Of a stretch of DNA of 20,857 nt, positions 7,898 through 16,572 are shown piece by piece. The notes beneath the pieces were generated by a model. That model did no database searches. It had not been told where the DNA came from and was given only the letters and a program-made list of their open reading frames with translations. This stretch comes from Prevotella sp. UBA4341 (GTDB taxonomy: Bacteria; Bacteroidota; Bacteroidia; Bacteroidales; Bacteroidaceae): NCBI GenBank assembly GCA_002393705.1, contig DGTH01000155.1:1-20857 (forward strand), given 5' to 3'. The translations under genes and the position numbers were made by a program. The stretch's first letter is position 1; each line of letters begins with the position of its first letter.

Positions 7898-9028
7898 TTA
7901 TTTCACCATGTCTATCAGTTTTTGAACTACAGGCTTTGCCCTATTCTGGCGGTCAAAGAGCGTGGCATAGTCGGTACGTCCCTTGATGGGGAAATCGTTG
8001 CGCCAGGAGTTACCGTCGTTCAAGCACCAGAAGTTGACGCGCAAAATGTCCTTGTGGTGAGGCATCAGCATCTTGTAGAAGTCAATCCAGAACTGTTCTA
8101 CCCGCTGTTCCTGCTGTTTGTCCAACCCATTCTTGTAGGGATCCATTTCAGGTCTATAGGCAAACACGTCGCTCACGTTGGCACCCGAAAAGCCAAAGGG
8201 GTTAGGCAACACGGAGACGTCTAACTCGGAAAAGAATGTGGGCACACCTACGGCTGCAATGGTCTTGATGGAGTGCTCGTACTGCTTGATGACGCTGTTA
8301 TCGACATTGTCCTCCAGAATCATGTGGCCTTGCATGCCAATGGCCGTGACGGGCAGCCCCTGCTGAATGAGCGGACGGAAGAAATTGGCCACTCCCTCCA
8401 CCTTGGCCGGTTTGTTCATGGAGTAGTCATTGTAGAACAGTTGTATGCTGGGGTCTGCCTCGTGAGCATACTGGAAAGCCAATGGGATATAGTCAGTACC
8501 CAAAATCTGATAGAACAGGCTCTTACGCGGTGTGCCATCGTCCTCAAAGGCCTCGTTGACAACATCCCAGGCATCAATACGCCCCTTGAAATGACTAACC
8601 ACAGTATATATATGTTCGCGCATGCGCTTCTTGAGTTCCTCGGCCGATACGAGTTTCCCGTTCTTGTCGTAGTGGAACCAAGGAGCACACTGCGAATGCC
8701 AAATAAGACAGTGGCCCTGAACCTTCAGACCCGCTGCTTTGGCTTTATCGACAAACTGGTCGGCCAGCGTAAAGTCATAGACCCCTTCGCTGGGATGAAT
8801 CACCTCACACTTCATGCAGTTCTCAGCCACCACCCAGTTGAAGTTCTCAACGACAGCGGGCCACTCTGCCTCCTGCTCACCTTGCACCTGCCACTGATTC
8901 ACACTGACACCGGTAAACCAATAGTCGCGGAAGGCATAAGCGAGACCGCCCCTGCTCTGCGCAGACACGGTCTCAGAAGCAAAAACTACTAACGATAATA
9001 TAACTAATAACTTAAACGATGAATTCAT
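7898..9028 (-). CDS. xynA: GH10 endo-1,4-beta-xylanase
   Basis: The 376-residue product has a signal peptide (cut predicted after VSA23, leaving Gln24) and one GH10 barrel. The acid/base is Glu159 in DAWDVVNEAF and the nucleophile Glu268 in FFSELDVSVLP; ENCMKCE (70-75) and HCLIWHSQCAPWF (106-118) are also typical of the family. It hydrolyses internal beta-1,4 links of xylan or xylo-oligosaccharides, in the periplasm or at the cell surface. There is no carbohydrate-binding module. It sits 31 bases after the symporter gene and 36 bases before GH43, on the same strand, which makes an operon. Order and families match xynA of Prevotella bryantii, hence the symbol. Confidence 0.95.
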   Translation of the reverse strand: MNSSFKLLVILSLVVFASETVSAQSRGGLAYAFRDYWFTGVSVNQWQVQGEQEAEWPAVVENFNWVVAENCMKCEVIHPSEGVYDFTLADQFVDKAKAAGLKVQGHCLIWHSQCAPWFHYDKNGKLVSAEELKKRMREHIYTVVSHFKGRIDAWDVVNEAFEDDGTPRKSLFYQILGTDYIPLAFQYAHEADPSIQLFYNDYSMNKPAKVEGVANFFRPLIQQGLPVTAIGMQGHMILEDNVDNSVIKQYEHSIKTIAAVGVPTFFSELDVSVLPNPFGFSGANVSDVFAYRPEMDPYKNGLDKQQEQRVEQFWIDFYKMLMPHHKDILRVNFWCLNDGNSWRNDFPIKGRTDYATLFDRQNRAKPVVQKLIDMVK

Positions 9029-9059
9029 GGAGCTTCCAACTATAAACGATTGTCTTGAT

Positions 9060-10469
9060 TTACTTGTGGCGGGCCTCTATCTCTTTGTTGATTTTGTCGA
9101 TGACCTCATCAGACAGCTCATACTTCGAGATAATGAACATAGCTAACAACAGCAACAGGGCAGGAATGACGCATACCAACCAGCGGATGCCTTCCTGAAC
9201 CATCGGAGGCAGCACCTCCATATTGTTCATGAAGTAAGCACCAGCAGCGTTACCAACCGACATCATGGCAAACGCCGTGATGAAGAACAAGGCAATGACA
9301 CGCAGGGGCTTGTTGCGCCTGAACTCCGTCCAGAGGTCGCTCACCTTCACGTTTTTCATCTCACTCTCGTCCATGACCACACGTTCCTTCGTCTGCGAGA
9401 AGCAGAAGACGAGTAGTGCCAGACCGACAAGTGAGTAAATGAGCATGGTAAGGAACCAAGCGTGAGAGTCCTTCGGCAGCGTGCTGGCAGCCTCCTCGGC
9501 CGGTGTGTAGTTAACCAGCCAGAGTACAAATCCGGGAACCACGCCACCCAAAGCCATACCAGCCTTGAAGAAGATGCCCGTCAGTGCATTGACAATACCC
9601 GAAATACGCCGGCCCGTAGTATATTCTCCGTAAGAGATGACCTCAGGAATCAGTGCCCACATGTAACCTGTAGCAACAATGACACCCGTCGATTTGATAA
9701 ACTGGGCAATATAAACCCAGACAATATTCTCGGACACTGTTCCCATGTAACTGATAACGTAAAGCAAAGCCATGCCAAAAATAGCTACCGACAGGAAGAT
9801 ATAGAACATGTTTTTCTTGCCAACCTTCTTCTTGATGGCTGGCACGAGCGGCATGAAGATAAACGAAGGCAACGAGCCCAAGCCCATGAACATGGCCATT
9901 TCCCAAGGCAAATCCTTCGATGCCAGGACAGCCACCAGCAAGGGGACACCGGCCGAGACGCAAAGTCCACCCACATTGGCCATGAACATGCGCACCGAGG
10001 TCAGAATGGTAATTTCGTCAGTATCGCGGGTCAGCGAAGAGTTCAATGCTCCATAAGGTACATTAATTAAAGTATAGAGCATTGACATACCGACGTAAGT
10101 AATGTAGGCATAAACGATGGAAGGCTTGAACCCATCCCAGAAACAAAGAATGGCCAGTATCGTCAGGGGGATACCACCCAAGACGAGGTAGGAACGATAC
10201 TTACCCCAGCTCGGGTTATGTTTATCGACAAAAGTTCCTACCAAAGGATCCCATATCACGTCAACCAGACGGACAATGAGGAACATGGTGCCTGACAATC
10301 CTGCAGACTCAGCCGCTTCACCACCGAGTACATACACATCAGTGTAGAAGAACAGCAAGTACATACAAATAGTTTGGTAAATCAGGTTCTGTGCCAAGTC
10401 ACCGGCACCGAAGCCGATGCGCTGCAACCAAGAGAGTTTGTAAAAGCCTTTTGCTTCGTTTGATTCCAT
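9060..10469 (-). CDS. xynD: GPH/MelB-type sugar:cation symporter, probable xylo-oligosaccharide importer
   Basis: The 469-residue protein has about twelve hydrophobic segments and the hallmark of glycoside-pentoside-hexuronide symporters near residues 87-105, RLVDVIWDPLVGTFVDK followed by a basic WGKYRSYL loop, plus GDLAQNLIYQ near the N-terminus. Such inner membrane carriers couple sugar uptake to Na+ or H+. It is the first gene of the leftward xylan operon, placed before the GH10 and GH43 genes, so it likely imports xylobiose or short xylo-oligosaccharides made by the xylanase; the equivalent gene in Prevotella bryantii is xynD. A TAnnTTTG box lies 38 bases upstream of its ATG. The substrate is inferred from neighbours, not from residues. 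Confidence 0.9.
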   Translation of the reverse strand: MESNEAKGFYKLSWLQRIGFGAGDLAQNLIYQTICMYLLFFYTDVYVLGGEAAESAGLSGTMFLIVRLVDVIWDPLVGTFVDKHNPSWGKYRSYLVLGGIPLTILAILCFWDGFKPSIVYAYITYVGMSMLYTLINVPYGALNSSLTRDTDEITILTSVRMFMANVGGLCVSAGVPLLVAVLASKDLPWEMAMFMGLGSLPSFIFMPLVPAIKKKVGKKNMFYIFLSVAIFGMALLYVISYMGTVSENIVWVYIAQFIKSTGVIVATGYMWALIPEVISYGEYTTGRRISGIVNALTGIFFKAGMALGGVVPGFVLWLVNYTPAEEAASTLPKDSHAWFLTMLIYSLVGLALLVFCFSQTKERVVMDESEMKNVKVSDLWTEFRRNKPLRVIALFFITAFAMMSVGNAAGAYFMNNMEVLPPMVQEGIRWLVCVIPALLLLLAMFIISKYELSDEVIDKINKEIEARHK

Positions 10470-10506
10470 AATATTTACTCGTTTCCTTATTTTTAATTAT
10501 CTGGTG

Positions 10507-10514
10507 CAAAGGTA
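10507..10514 (-). promoter_or_regulatory. -7 box of the leftward xylan operon
   Basis: The minus strand reads TACCTTTG, an exact TAnnTTTG. The expected transcript start near 10503 leaves a leader of roughly 34 bases before ATG 10469. A 17-base dyad lies directly upstream of the box. Confidence 0.65.
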
Positions 10515-10516
10515 CA

Positions 10517-10533
10517 CCTTTTTATCTAAAAGG
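10517..10533. promoter_or_regulatory. Dyad CCTTTT-N5-AAAAGG, possible operator of the xylan operon
   Basis: The sequence CCTTTTTATCTAAAAGG has perfect 6-base arms around five bases. It lies within the spacer upstream of the minus-strand -7 box (10507-10514), where a regulator would contact the polymerase. Xylan genes of Prevotella are known to be controlled by a hybrid two-component regulator (XynR); whether this site is its target is only an inference. Confidence 0.4.
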
Positions 10534-10620
10534 GCATTTCAAGATGTAACAGAAGTTTTTAATTTTGTTTCATATTGATAATAAAACCTATTTCTTGACG
10601 AGCATTTAACTTATTTTTAT

Positions 10621-10628
10621 TACTTTTG
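10621..10628 (+). promoter_or_regulatory. -7 box of the rightward esterase-CotH operon
   Basis: TACTTTTG matches TAnnTTTG and lies 26 bases before ATG 10655. TTGAC at 10595-10599 is a possible but imperfect upstream element. With the box at 10507 it makes a divergent promoter pair in a 185-base AT-rich spacer. Confidence 0.65.
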
Positions 10629-10654
10629 CACGGGAAACTTAAAACATTCCATAG

Positions 10655-12550
10655 ATGAAACAACGCCTTTTCCTTTTCTGCCTGCTGGCCTATTTCTGCT
10701 GGCCACTGGCTGTCCAGTCGAAAGTTACTTTACCCCAGCTACTCCAGTCGGGCATGGTGCTACAGCGCGGAAAGCCTATTCCCATTTGGGGAACAGCCGA
10801 CCCTGGCGAGTCTGTCATCATTACTTTCCGCAAGAAACAATACCAGACTACGGCCGACGCCGAGGGATACTGGCGTCTCGACCTGCCGGCACAAAAAGCC
10901 GGCGGCCCCTTCGAACTGAAGATTAACGAACTGACACTGACCGACGTGCTCGTCGGGGATGTCTGGCTTTGCTCAGGACAGTCAAACATCGACGTAACCA
11001 TTGAGCGCGTCTATCCCCAATATCCCGATGAAATCGATAGATTTGACAACAATCTGGTTCGTTTGTTCCGCGTACAGAACGAGACGAACACCCACAGCGT
11101 ACAAGACGACATTAAGCCGACCAGCATCAACTGGAAGCCACTGAACAAGCAAAACGCCTGGCTCTTTTCGGCCGTAGGCAGCTTCCTCGGCCTGCGCATG
11201 CAGAAAGAAACGGGGGTGCCACAGGGCATCATTGTCAACAGTTGGGGCGGCACTCCCATAGAAGCGTGGATTTCTGCCGACTCGCTGCAGCGGGACTACC
11301 CGCTCATGGTCGAGAAGACTCGACTCTACCAGGACGACGAAATGGTCAAGGCTCAGCAAGAGGCCAACCAACGAGCCAACAACCGGTGGATGCAGCTGCT
11401 CAACGAGCGCGACCCCTTCCCCGGGCCAAACTTCCAACCCATCGACCAGTACGAACTGCCTAAATTCTTGTCCCCCTACGTCAAAAACGGCCAATTCATC
11501 GGTTCCGTCTATGTCAGGCAGACACTTCACATAGACCGCAGCCACGCCGGAAAACCAGCCCGTCTCTTGGTCGGCACGCTGTTCGACCAGGACTACACCT
11601 TTGTCAACGGACGCGAGGTTGGCCGTACTTACTATCAGTACCCTCCTCGCCGCTACCAGATACCCGAAGGACTGCTCCACGAAGGCGAGAACACCCTGCT
11701 GATACGCTTTGTCAATAAGTATGGCGTTCCCCACTTTATCAAGGAGAAGCCCTACATGCTGATCTTCGAAGACGGCGACACACTGCGTCTTTCCGAACAG
11801 TGGGAGGCACAGGTGGGTGCGTTGATGCCGTCGTGTCCCAGTGGCGACGTCTCGCTGCAGAACCTGCCCACTACCTTATATAATGCCGTGCTCTACCCGC
11901 TGGCCCCTTACGCCCTGAGCGGCGTGGTGTGGTATCAGGGAGAGTCGAATGCCGGCAACCCGGCTCCCTATGGTGACTTGCTGACGAAGATGATGGGCTG
12001 CTGGCGCGACCGCTGGCAGCAGCAGGACATGCCGTTCGTCATTGTGCAGCTGGCCAACTTCATGGAGCCCAGCCTGCAACCCCAGAACTCTGGTTGGGCA
12101 GCCCTGCGCGAACAGCAGCGTCTGGCAGCCAAGGCCGACGAACATGCCGAACTGGCCTGCATCATCGACCTCGGTGAAACCGTCGATATTCACCCATTAC
12201 GGAAGAAGGAAGTGGCCGAACGCGTCGGGCTTTGCTTCGACCGTCTGGTCTTCAAGAAGAAGGTACAGCTGTCTCCCGAAGTCGTGGCTTCTGACGTGAA
12301 GGGCCCGAACATCACGCTTACCTTCGACCAGCCCCTCCAGGCTGTTGAAGCCTTCGAGGTGGAACTGGCTGGTGCTGACCACCGTTTCGTGAATGCCACG
12401 GCCACGGCCAACGGCACAAAACTAACCATTTCATCGAGCATTGCGCAGCCTTGCTACGTGCGTTATGCCTGGAAAGACAACCCCCTGCGGGCTAACCTCC
12501 GTAACCAGGCCGGCCTGCCCGTATCTTCATTCGAGCTAAAACTACCCTAA
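10655..12550 (+). CDS. xynE: SGNH/sialate O-acetylesterase-type acetylxylan esterase
   Basis: The 631-residue product has a signal peptide (MKQRLFLFCLLAYFCWPLAV, possible cut before Gln21). An N-terminal beta domain (23-100) leads to SGNH block I, LCSGQSN, with nucleophile Ser110; VVWYQGESNAG (424-434) and DIHP (511-514, His513) complete the catalytic pattern. Residues about 280-375 form an inserted jelly-roll of the beta-galactosidase type (VNGREVGRTYYQYPPRRYQI). The enzyme should remove acetyl groups from xylan or its oligomers outside the cytoplasm. It is divergent from the symporter gene and matches the position of the esterase xynE in Prevotella bryantii. The family also includes sialate esterases, but the context favours xylan. 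Confidence 0.87.
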   Translation: MKQRLFLFCLLAYFCWPLAVQSKVTLPQLLQSGMVLQRGKPIPIWGTADPGESVIITFRKKQYQTTADAEGYWRLDLPAQKAGGPFELKINELTLTDVLVGDVWLCSGQSNIDVTIERVYPQYPDEIDRFDNNLVRLFRVQNETNTHSVQDDIKPTSINWKPLNKQNAWLFSAVGSFLGLRMQKETGVPQGIIVNSWGGTPIEAWISADSLQRDYPLMVEKTRLYQDDEMVKAQQEANQRANNRWMQLLNERDPFPGPNFQPIDQYELPKFLSPYVKNGQFIGSVYVRQTLHIDRSHAGKPARLLVGTLFDQDYTFVNGREVGRTYYQYPPRRYQIPEGLLHEGENTLLIRFVNKYGVPHFIKEKPYMLIFEDGDTLRLSEQWEAQVGALMPSCPSGDVSLQNLPTTLYNAVLYPLAPYALSGVVWYQGESNAGNPAPYGDLLTKMMGCWRDRWQQQDMPFVIVQLANFMEPSLQPQNSGWAALREQQRLAAKADEHAELACIIDLGETVDIHPLRKKEVAERVGLCFDRLVFKKKVQLSPEVVASDVKGPNITLTFDQPLQAVEAFEVELAGADHRFVNATATANGTKLTISSSIAQPCYVRYAWKDNPLRANLRNQAGLPVSSFELKLP

Positions 12551-12555
12551 CTTAT

Positions 12556-14403
12556 ATGAAACACTTTTCTATTTTAACCTTACTCTTTTTACCCGCACTG
12601 TCGGCAATGGCCGACGACGGGAAACTGACTGGTAACGTTATCGGTACCCAAGAGTCAGTAGATTACGCCACCTTCGGACTGTCAACCACGGTAAATACGC
12701 GCGAAATGGCCTTTGACGGTGACTTGAACACCTTTTTTGCCTCCTGGGAGCGCAGCTACACCTGGACGGGTCTCGACTTAGGCACACCGCACGTCATCAC
12801 GAAGGTGGGCTGGTCGCCGCGTAACGACAGCCAGGGTGAAGGACGCGTCGTGCTGGGTGTCTTCGAGGGTTCTAACCGCGAAGACTTCATGGACGCGCTG
12901 CCCCTCTACATCATTACCGAGCGGGGCACAATAGGGCAGCTGTCGTACGGCGACGTGGATTGCTCGGCAGGTTTCCGCTACGTGCGCTACGTGGGGCCTT
13001 CGGATGCACGCTGCAACATTGCCGAACTGGAGTTCTACGGCCACGAGGGCGAGGGCGACAACAGCCACCTGCACCAGCTGACAAACCTGCCTACGGTGAG
13101 CATACACACGGAGGACGGCGTCATTCCCTACGACAAGGAGACCGACATTCCGGGACTCATCACCATCATCTCCGACGACGGTACGAAACTGCTTTCGGCT
13201 ACCGGCGGCACGCGCGAACGCGGAAATGCGTCGCGTACATTTCCTAAGAAGCCCTACCGCATCAAGTTCGACAAGAAGCAGAACGTGCTCGACGCGCCCG
13301 CCAAGGCCAAGAAGTGGACACTCATCAACAACTACGGCGACAAGACGCTCATGCGCAACCTGCTGGCCTTCGAGCTGAGCCGCCGCATGGGCATGAGCTA
13401 CACGCCTTTCGGTGCTCCGGTCGATGTGCTGCTCAACGGCGAATACAAAGGTTGTTACCAGCTGTGCGACCAGATAGAGGTGAACCCCGGTCGTGTAGAG
13501 ATTACCGAGATGACACCCGAAGACACGTCGGGCGACGCCTTGACGGGGGGCTACTTCATTGAGGTGGATGCTTATGCCTCCGAAGAGCTGTCGTGGTTTA
13601 ACTCCAACAAGGGCAATCCAGTCACCATCAAGTCGCCCGACGATGAAGACATTGTCGATGCGCAGTATGAGTACATCAAGAACTACTTTAACAAGATGGA
13701 GACGCAGTGGCGCAACCTGCTCGACCTGAACACCTTCCTGCGTCACTTCCTCGTGGGCGAGCTGTCGGGCAACACGGATACTTACTGGAGTACCTATATG
13801 TATAAGGAGCGTGGCGACGACAAGATATATACCGGCCCCGTTTGGGACTTCGACCTGGCCTTCGAGAACGACACCCGCACCTACCCCATCAACAGCCGCA
13901 CGGACTACATCTACCGGACGGTGGGCAGCTGTGCCGGCAACATGCGCACGTTTGTCAACAACATCGTCATCAACGACATGACGGCACGCCAACAGCTGCT
14001 GGCCATCTGGGACGAGGTGCGCCAGGGCGGACTGACGGAGGAGAACCTTGTGGCTTTCATCGACAACATGGAGCAGACGCTGCAGGCCTCACAGCAGCTG
14101 AACTTCCTGCGCTGGCCCATCATGAACGAGTATGTCCACCAGAACCCGCGCCTGTGGGGCAGCTACTCGGCCGAGGTGCAGAACGTGCGCCGCTTCATCA
14201 AGGAGCGACTGGTGTGGATGGATAATAAGTTAGGCTACACCTACGTGCCGACGGCCATTCAGCCTACGCCAAAGGCCAAAAGCCAAGAGCCGACGGCAAT
14301 CTACGACCTCTCGGGCCGGCTCATGCCGGGGGGAGCACTGCCGAAGGGTGTTTATATCGTTCGCCAGGGCACAGCGTCACGTAAGGTCACCTTGGGCCAG
14401 TGA
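12556..14403 (+). CDS. Secreted CotH kinase-family protein with N-terminal discoidin-like domain and T9SS-like tail
   Basis: The gene starts five bases after the esterase stop, so the two are cotranscribed. The 615-residue product has a signal peptide (cut near AMA19), an F5/8-type-C-like beta domain at about 25-170 (FDGDLNTFFASWERSYTWTG, then FRYVRYVGP), and a CotH domain at about 185-550 with PYRIKFDKK, KKWTLINNYGDKTLMRNLLA and GPVWDFDLAF (about 427-436). CotH proteins are atypical secreted kinases in spore formers. The last 35 residues (AIYDLSGRLMPGGALPKGVY and on) resemble a type A T9SS sorting signal, with a heptamer-repeat linker in front. Its last nine codons overlap the convergent dusB 3' end. 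The link with xylan use rests on position only. Confidence 0.85.
   Translation: MKHFSILTLLFLPALSAMADDGKLTGNVIGTQESVDYATFGLSTTVNTREMAFDGDLNTFFASWERSYTWTGLDLGTPHVITKVGWSPRNDSQGEGRVVLGVFEGSNREDFMDALPLYIITERGTIGQLSYGDVDCSAGFRYVRYVGPSDARCNIAELEFYGHEGEGDNSHLHQLTNLPTVSIHTEDGVIPYDKETDIPGLITIISDDGTKLLSATGGTRERGNASRTFPKKPYRIKFDKKQNVLDAPAKAKKWTLINNYGDKTLMRNLLAFELSRRMGMSYTPFGAPVDVLLNGEYKGCYQLCDQIEVNPGRVEITEMTPEDTSGDALTGGYFIEVDAYASEELSWFNSNKGNPVTIKSPDDEDIVDAQYEYIKNYFNKMETQWRNLLDLNTFLRHFLVGELSGNTDTYWSTYMYKERGDDKIYTGPVWDFDLAFENDTRTYPINSRTDYIYRTVGSCAGNMRTFVNNIVINDMTARQQLLAIWDEVRQGGLTEENLVAFIDNMEQTLQASQQLNFLRWPIMNEYVHQNPRLWGSYSAEVQNVRRFIKERLVWMDNKLGYTYVPTAIQPTPKAKSQEPTAIYDLSGRLMPGGALPKGVYIVRQGTASRKVTLGQ
14268..14295. 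repeat. In-frame heptamer array (GCCAAAR type) in the CotH gene
   Basis: Units GCCAAAG, GCCAAAA, GCCAAGA and a decayed GCCGACG follow in 7-base phase. They encode residues about 571-580 (KAKSQEPTAI region), exactly the linker between the CotH domain and the C-terminal sorting-like tail. Confidence 0.55.
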
Positions 14404-15411
14404 ACGCAGCCGGTCGTGCGCCTGGTCGATGATGCTGAGCAGCTCCTCTACCTTCGTAGCACGGAGCATGGCAATGCGCGTCTGACGAAAGTCGGGAATG
14501 CCCTTGAATACGGGACTGGCAGCCAAGTGGCGGCGGGTATGCAGAATGCCTCGGTACTCGTCGATGCGTTCCACGTTGATGCGCAGTTGCTCCTTCAGCA
14601 CGTCAATTTTCTCGTCGAGCGACAACTCACGCCGCGAGAATATCCACGGACAACCGAACGTAGCGCGGCCTATCATGACCCCGTCAACGCCGTAACGGTC
14701 AAAGGCGGCATCCGCTTCCTCCAGGGAGTGGATGTCGCCATTTCCTATAATGGGTATCTGGATGCGCGGGTTGCGCTTTACTTCACCTATGAGCGTCCAG
14801 TCAGCCTGGCCGGTGTACATCTGGCTGCGCGTGCGTCCGTGGATGGTCAATGCCTTGATGCCACAGTCCTGCAGCTGCTCGGCCAGTTGGGTAATGATGA
14901 GCTGTTCCTGATTCCAGCCCAGGCGCGTCTTCACCGTGACGGGCACGTTGACGGCCTTTACCACCTCGCGCGTTATCTCCAGGAGCAACGGAATGTTCTG
15001 CAACATACCAGCCCCCGCCCCCTTGCCGGCCACCTTCTTGACGGGACAGCCGAAGTTCAGGTCGATAACGTCGGGGCCTGCCTGCTCGACAATTCTGGCA
15101 GCTTCGACCATCGAGGCCACGTCGCGGCCGTAAATCTGTATGCCCACGGGGCGCTCCTCGTCGCTGATGGTGAGTTTCTTGACGGTGCTGTTGACGTTGC
15201 GCACCAGGGCCTCTGCCGATACAAACTCGGTATAGACCATGGCAGCGCCGTAGCGTTTGCAGAGCAGCCGGAAGCCTATGTCGGTTACGTCCTCCATGGG
15301 TGCCAGCAGCACTGGCCGCTCACCCAAATCTAAACGTCCTGAGTCTAAGCCCCCTAAGTTAGGGGGTTGGGGGTCTGAACGCCCCCTTTGTCTTATCACT
15401 ATTTCTTCCAT
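14377..15411 (-). CDS. dusB: tRNA-dihydrouridine synthase DusB
   Basis: The 344-residue FMN enzyme reduces uridine to dihydrouridine in tRNA. The barrel starts with RPVLLAPMEDVTDIGFRLLC (residues 32-51), the catalytic Cys122 lies in DLNFGCPVKKVAGKGAG, and IHGRTRSQMYTG and PIIGNGDI follow as phosphate and flavin contacts. The N-terminus is longer than usual: residues 8-30 (QRGRSDPQPPNLGG and on) are encoded by a C-rich dispersed repeat, and no other ATG lies before the conserved start of the barrel, so the repeat is probably translated. It follows dprA by 45 bases on the same strand and its last nine codons overlap the convergent CotH gene. Confidence 0.93.
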   Translation of the reverse strand: MEEIVIRQRGRSDPQPPNLGGLDSGRLDLGERPVLLAPMEDVTDIGFRLLCKRYGAAMVYTEFVSAEALVRNVNSTVKKLTISDEERPVGIQIYGRDVASMVEAARIVEQAGPDVIDLNFGCPVKKVAGKGAGAGMLQNIPLLLEITREVVKAVNVPVTVKTRLGWNQEQLIITQLAEQLQDCGIKALTIHGRTRSQMYTGQADWTLIGEVKRNPRIQIPIIGNGDIHSLEEADAAFDRYGVDGVMIGRATFGCPWIFSRRELSLDEKIDVLKEQLRINVERIDEYRGILHTRRHLAASPVFKGIPDFRQTRIAMLRATKVEELLSIIDQAHDRLRSLAQGDLT

Positions 15412-15460
15412 ATAAAGCGTCTTACTAAAACTCGTTCAGACCCCCAGCCCCCTAACTTAG
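15354..15460. repeat. 28-base inverted repeat spanning dusB start and dprA end
   Basis: Arm one (15354-15381) and arm two (15433-15460) are reverse complements over 28 bases with one mismatch, separated by 51 bases. The arm motif on one strand runs CGTTCAGACCCCCA, then CCCCCTAACTTAG. Arm one lies inside the dusB reading frame (residues 11-20); arm two reaches the dprA stop codon. In mRNA of the dprA-dusB operon it would fold as a strong stem between the two genes. Confidence 0.8.
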
Positions 15461-16572
15461 TGGGCAAGAAGATGATACGTCCCACCAGCCAGGGGCCTGA
15501 CGACACCCTTCACCTCCAACTGGAAGAGCAGGGCGGTCAGCTGGCCAATGGGTATGTTGGTCTTTACGCTGATGACGTTCAGCTGCAAGTCGTTCGTCTG
15601 TTGCAACAGCCCGACAATCTGCTGCTCCTCGGGCGAGAGGTCGGGAAAGAGTTGCCGCTCTACAGCCTGCTGCTGCGAGCCTGCTGTCTGCCAGCCCACG
15701 GCCTCCAGGAAGTCCTGTGCCGAGGTAATGAGCGCCGCCGTGTTGTTGCGAATCAGCTTGTTGCAGCCCTCCGAGTAAGGCATGCCGACGGCTCCTGGAA
15801 AGGCAAACACGTCGCGTCCGTACTCCTGAGCAATGCGACAGGTGATGAGCCCGCCGCCCTTGATGGCGCTTTCCACGAGGATGGTGGCATCCGACATGCC
15901 AGCCACGATGCGGTTGCGCTGGCGGAAGTTGTTGGGCAACGCCTCCGTCTGGCTCATGTACTCGGTGAGCAGCCCGCCCTGACGCACCATGCGCACGGCA
16001 TCGTCGCGGTGCCTGTAGGGGTATATCTGGTCCAGCCCGTGGGCCAGGACGCCTACCGTCTCGTAGCCCTGCTCCATGGCGTTACGGTGGGCACAGATGT
16101 CGATGCCGTAGGCCAGTCCGCTCACCACGAGCACCTGCGGACACTGCTGTCGGAGGTCCTGCAGGAAGCGGCGTACGAGGTCCTGCCCATAGTTCGTGCA
16201 ATGGCGCGTGCCCACAATGTCGAGCACGTAGCGCTGGTTCAGCTGGGCCGTGCCCCGATAGTAGAGCACGACGGGCGCATCAGGACAGTGGCGCAGACGC
16301 TCGGGGTAAGCCTCATCGTTGAGCGTCAGCGGGCGTATGCCGCCCTTGCTGGCGAACTCCATCTCGGCGGCCGCCCGCCGGAGGGCTTCGTCCCAGTTCT
16401 TCATGCTCTCCCTGAGGCGCGGCGCGGCGTCGGGCATGGCGTCGCCCAGCTCGCCCCGGTGCTCATAGACGGCCTGTGCACTGCCCAGCGTCCGGTACAG
16501 CTGCAGAGCCATGGCGGCATTGAAGCCAGTCATGCGGGTCAGTGCTATGGCGTAGTATTGCTCGTCGTTCAT
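15457..16572 (-). CDS. dprA: DNA-processing protein DprA (Smf)
   Basis: The 371-residue protein has the DprA Rossmann-like domain at about residues 95-290: DIVGTRHCTNYG (118-129), VVSGLAYGIDICAH (149-162), VLAHGLDQIYP (175-185), then NRIVAGMSDATILVESAIKG and GGLITCRIAQEYGRDVFAFP. A C-terminal winged-helix-like segment (about 310-365) follows, as in the family. DprA binds incoming single-stranded DNA and loads RecA during natural transformation. It overlaps the thioesterase gene by four bases (16569-16572) and precedes dusB. Its stop codon falls within an arm of a 28-base inverted repeat. The VGTR motif replaces the more usual VGSR, a mild change. Confidence 0.95.
   Translation of the reverse strand: MNDEQYYAIALTRMTGFNAAMALQLYRTLGSAQAVYEHRGELGDAMPDAAPRLRESMKNWDEALRRAAAEMEFASKGGIRPLTLNDEAYPERLRHCPDAPVVLYYRGTAQLNQRYVLDIVGTRHCTNYGQDLVRRFLQDLRQQCPQVLVVSGLAYGIDICAHRNAMEQGYETVGVLAHGLDQIYPYRHRDDAVRMVRQGGLLTEYMSQTEALPNNFRQRNRIVAGMSDATILVESAIKGGGLITCRIAQEYGRDVFAFPGAVGMPYSEGCNKLIRNNTAALITSAQDFLEAVGWQTAGSQQQAVERQLFPDLSPEEQQIVGLLQQTNDLQLNVISVKTNIPIGQLTALLFQLEVKGVVRPLAGGTYHLLAH

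Noticed and set aside
12778..13992. Open frame of 404 codons antisense to the CotH gene
   Set aside because: It mirrors a gene with clear domains in GC-rich DNA, resembles no family, and has no promoter or ribosome binding site that I can see.
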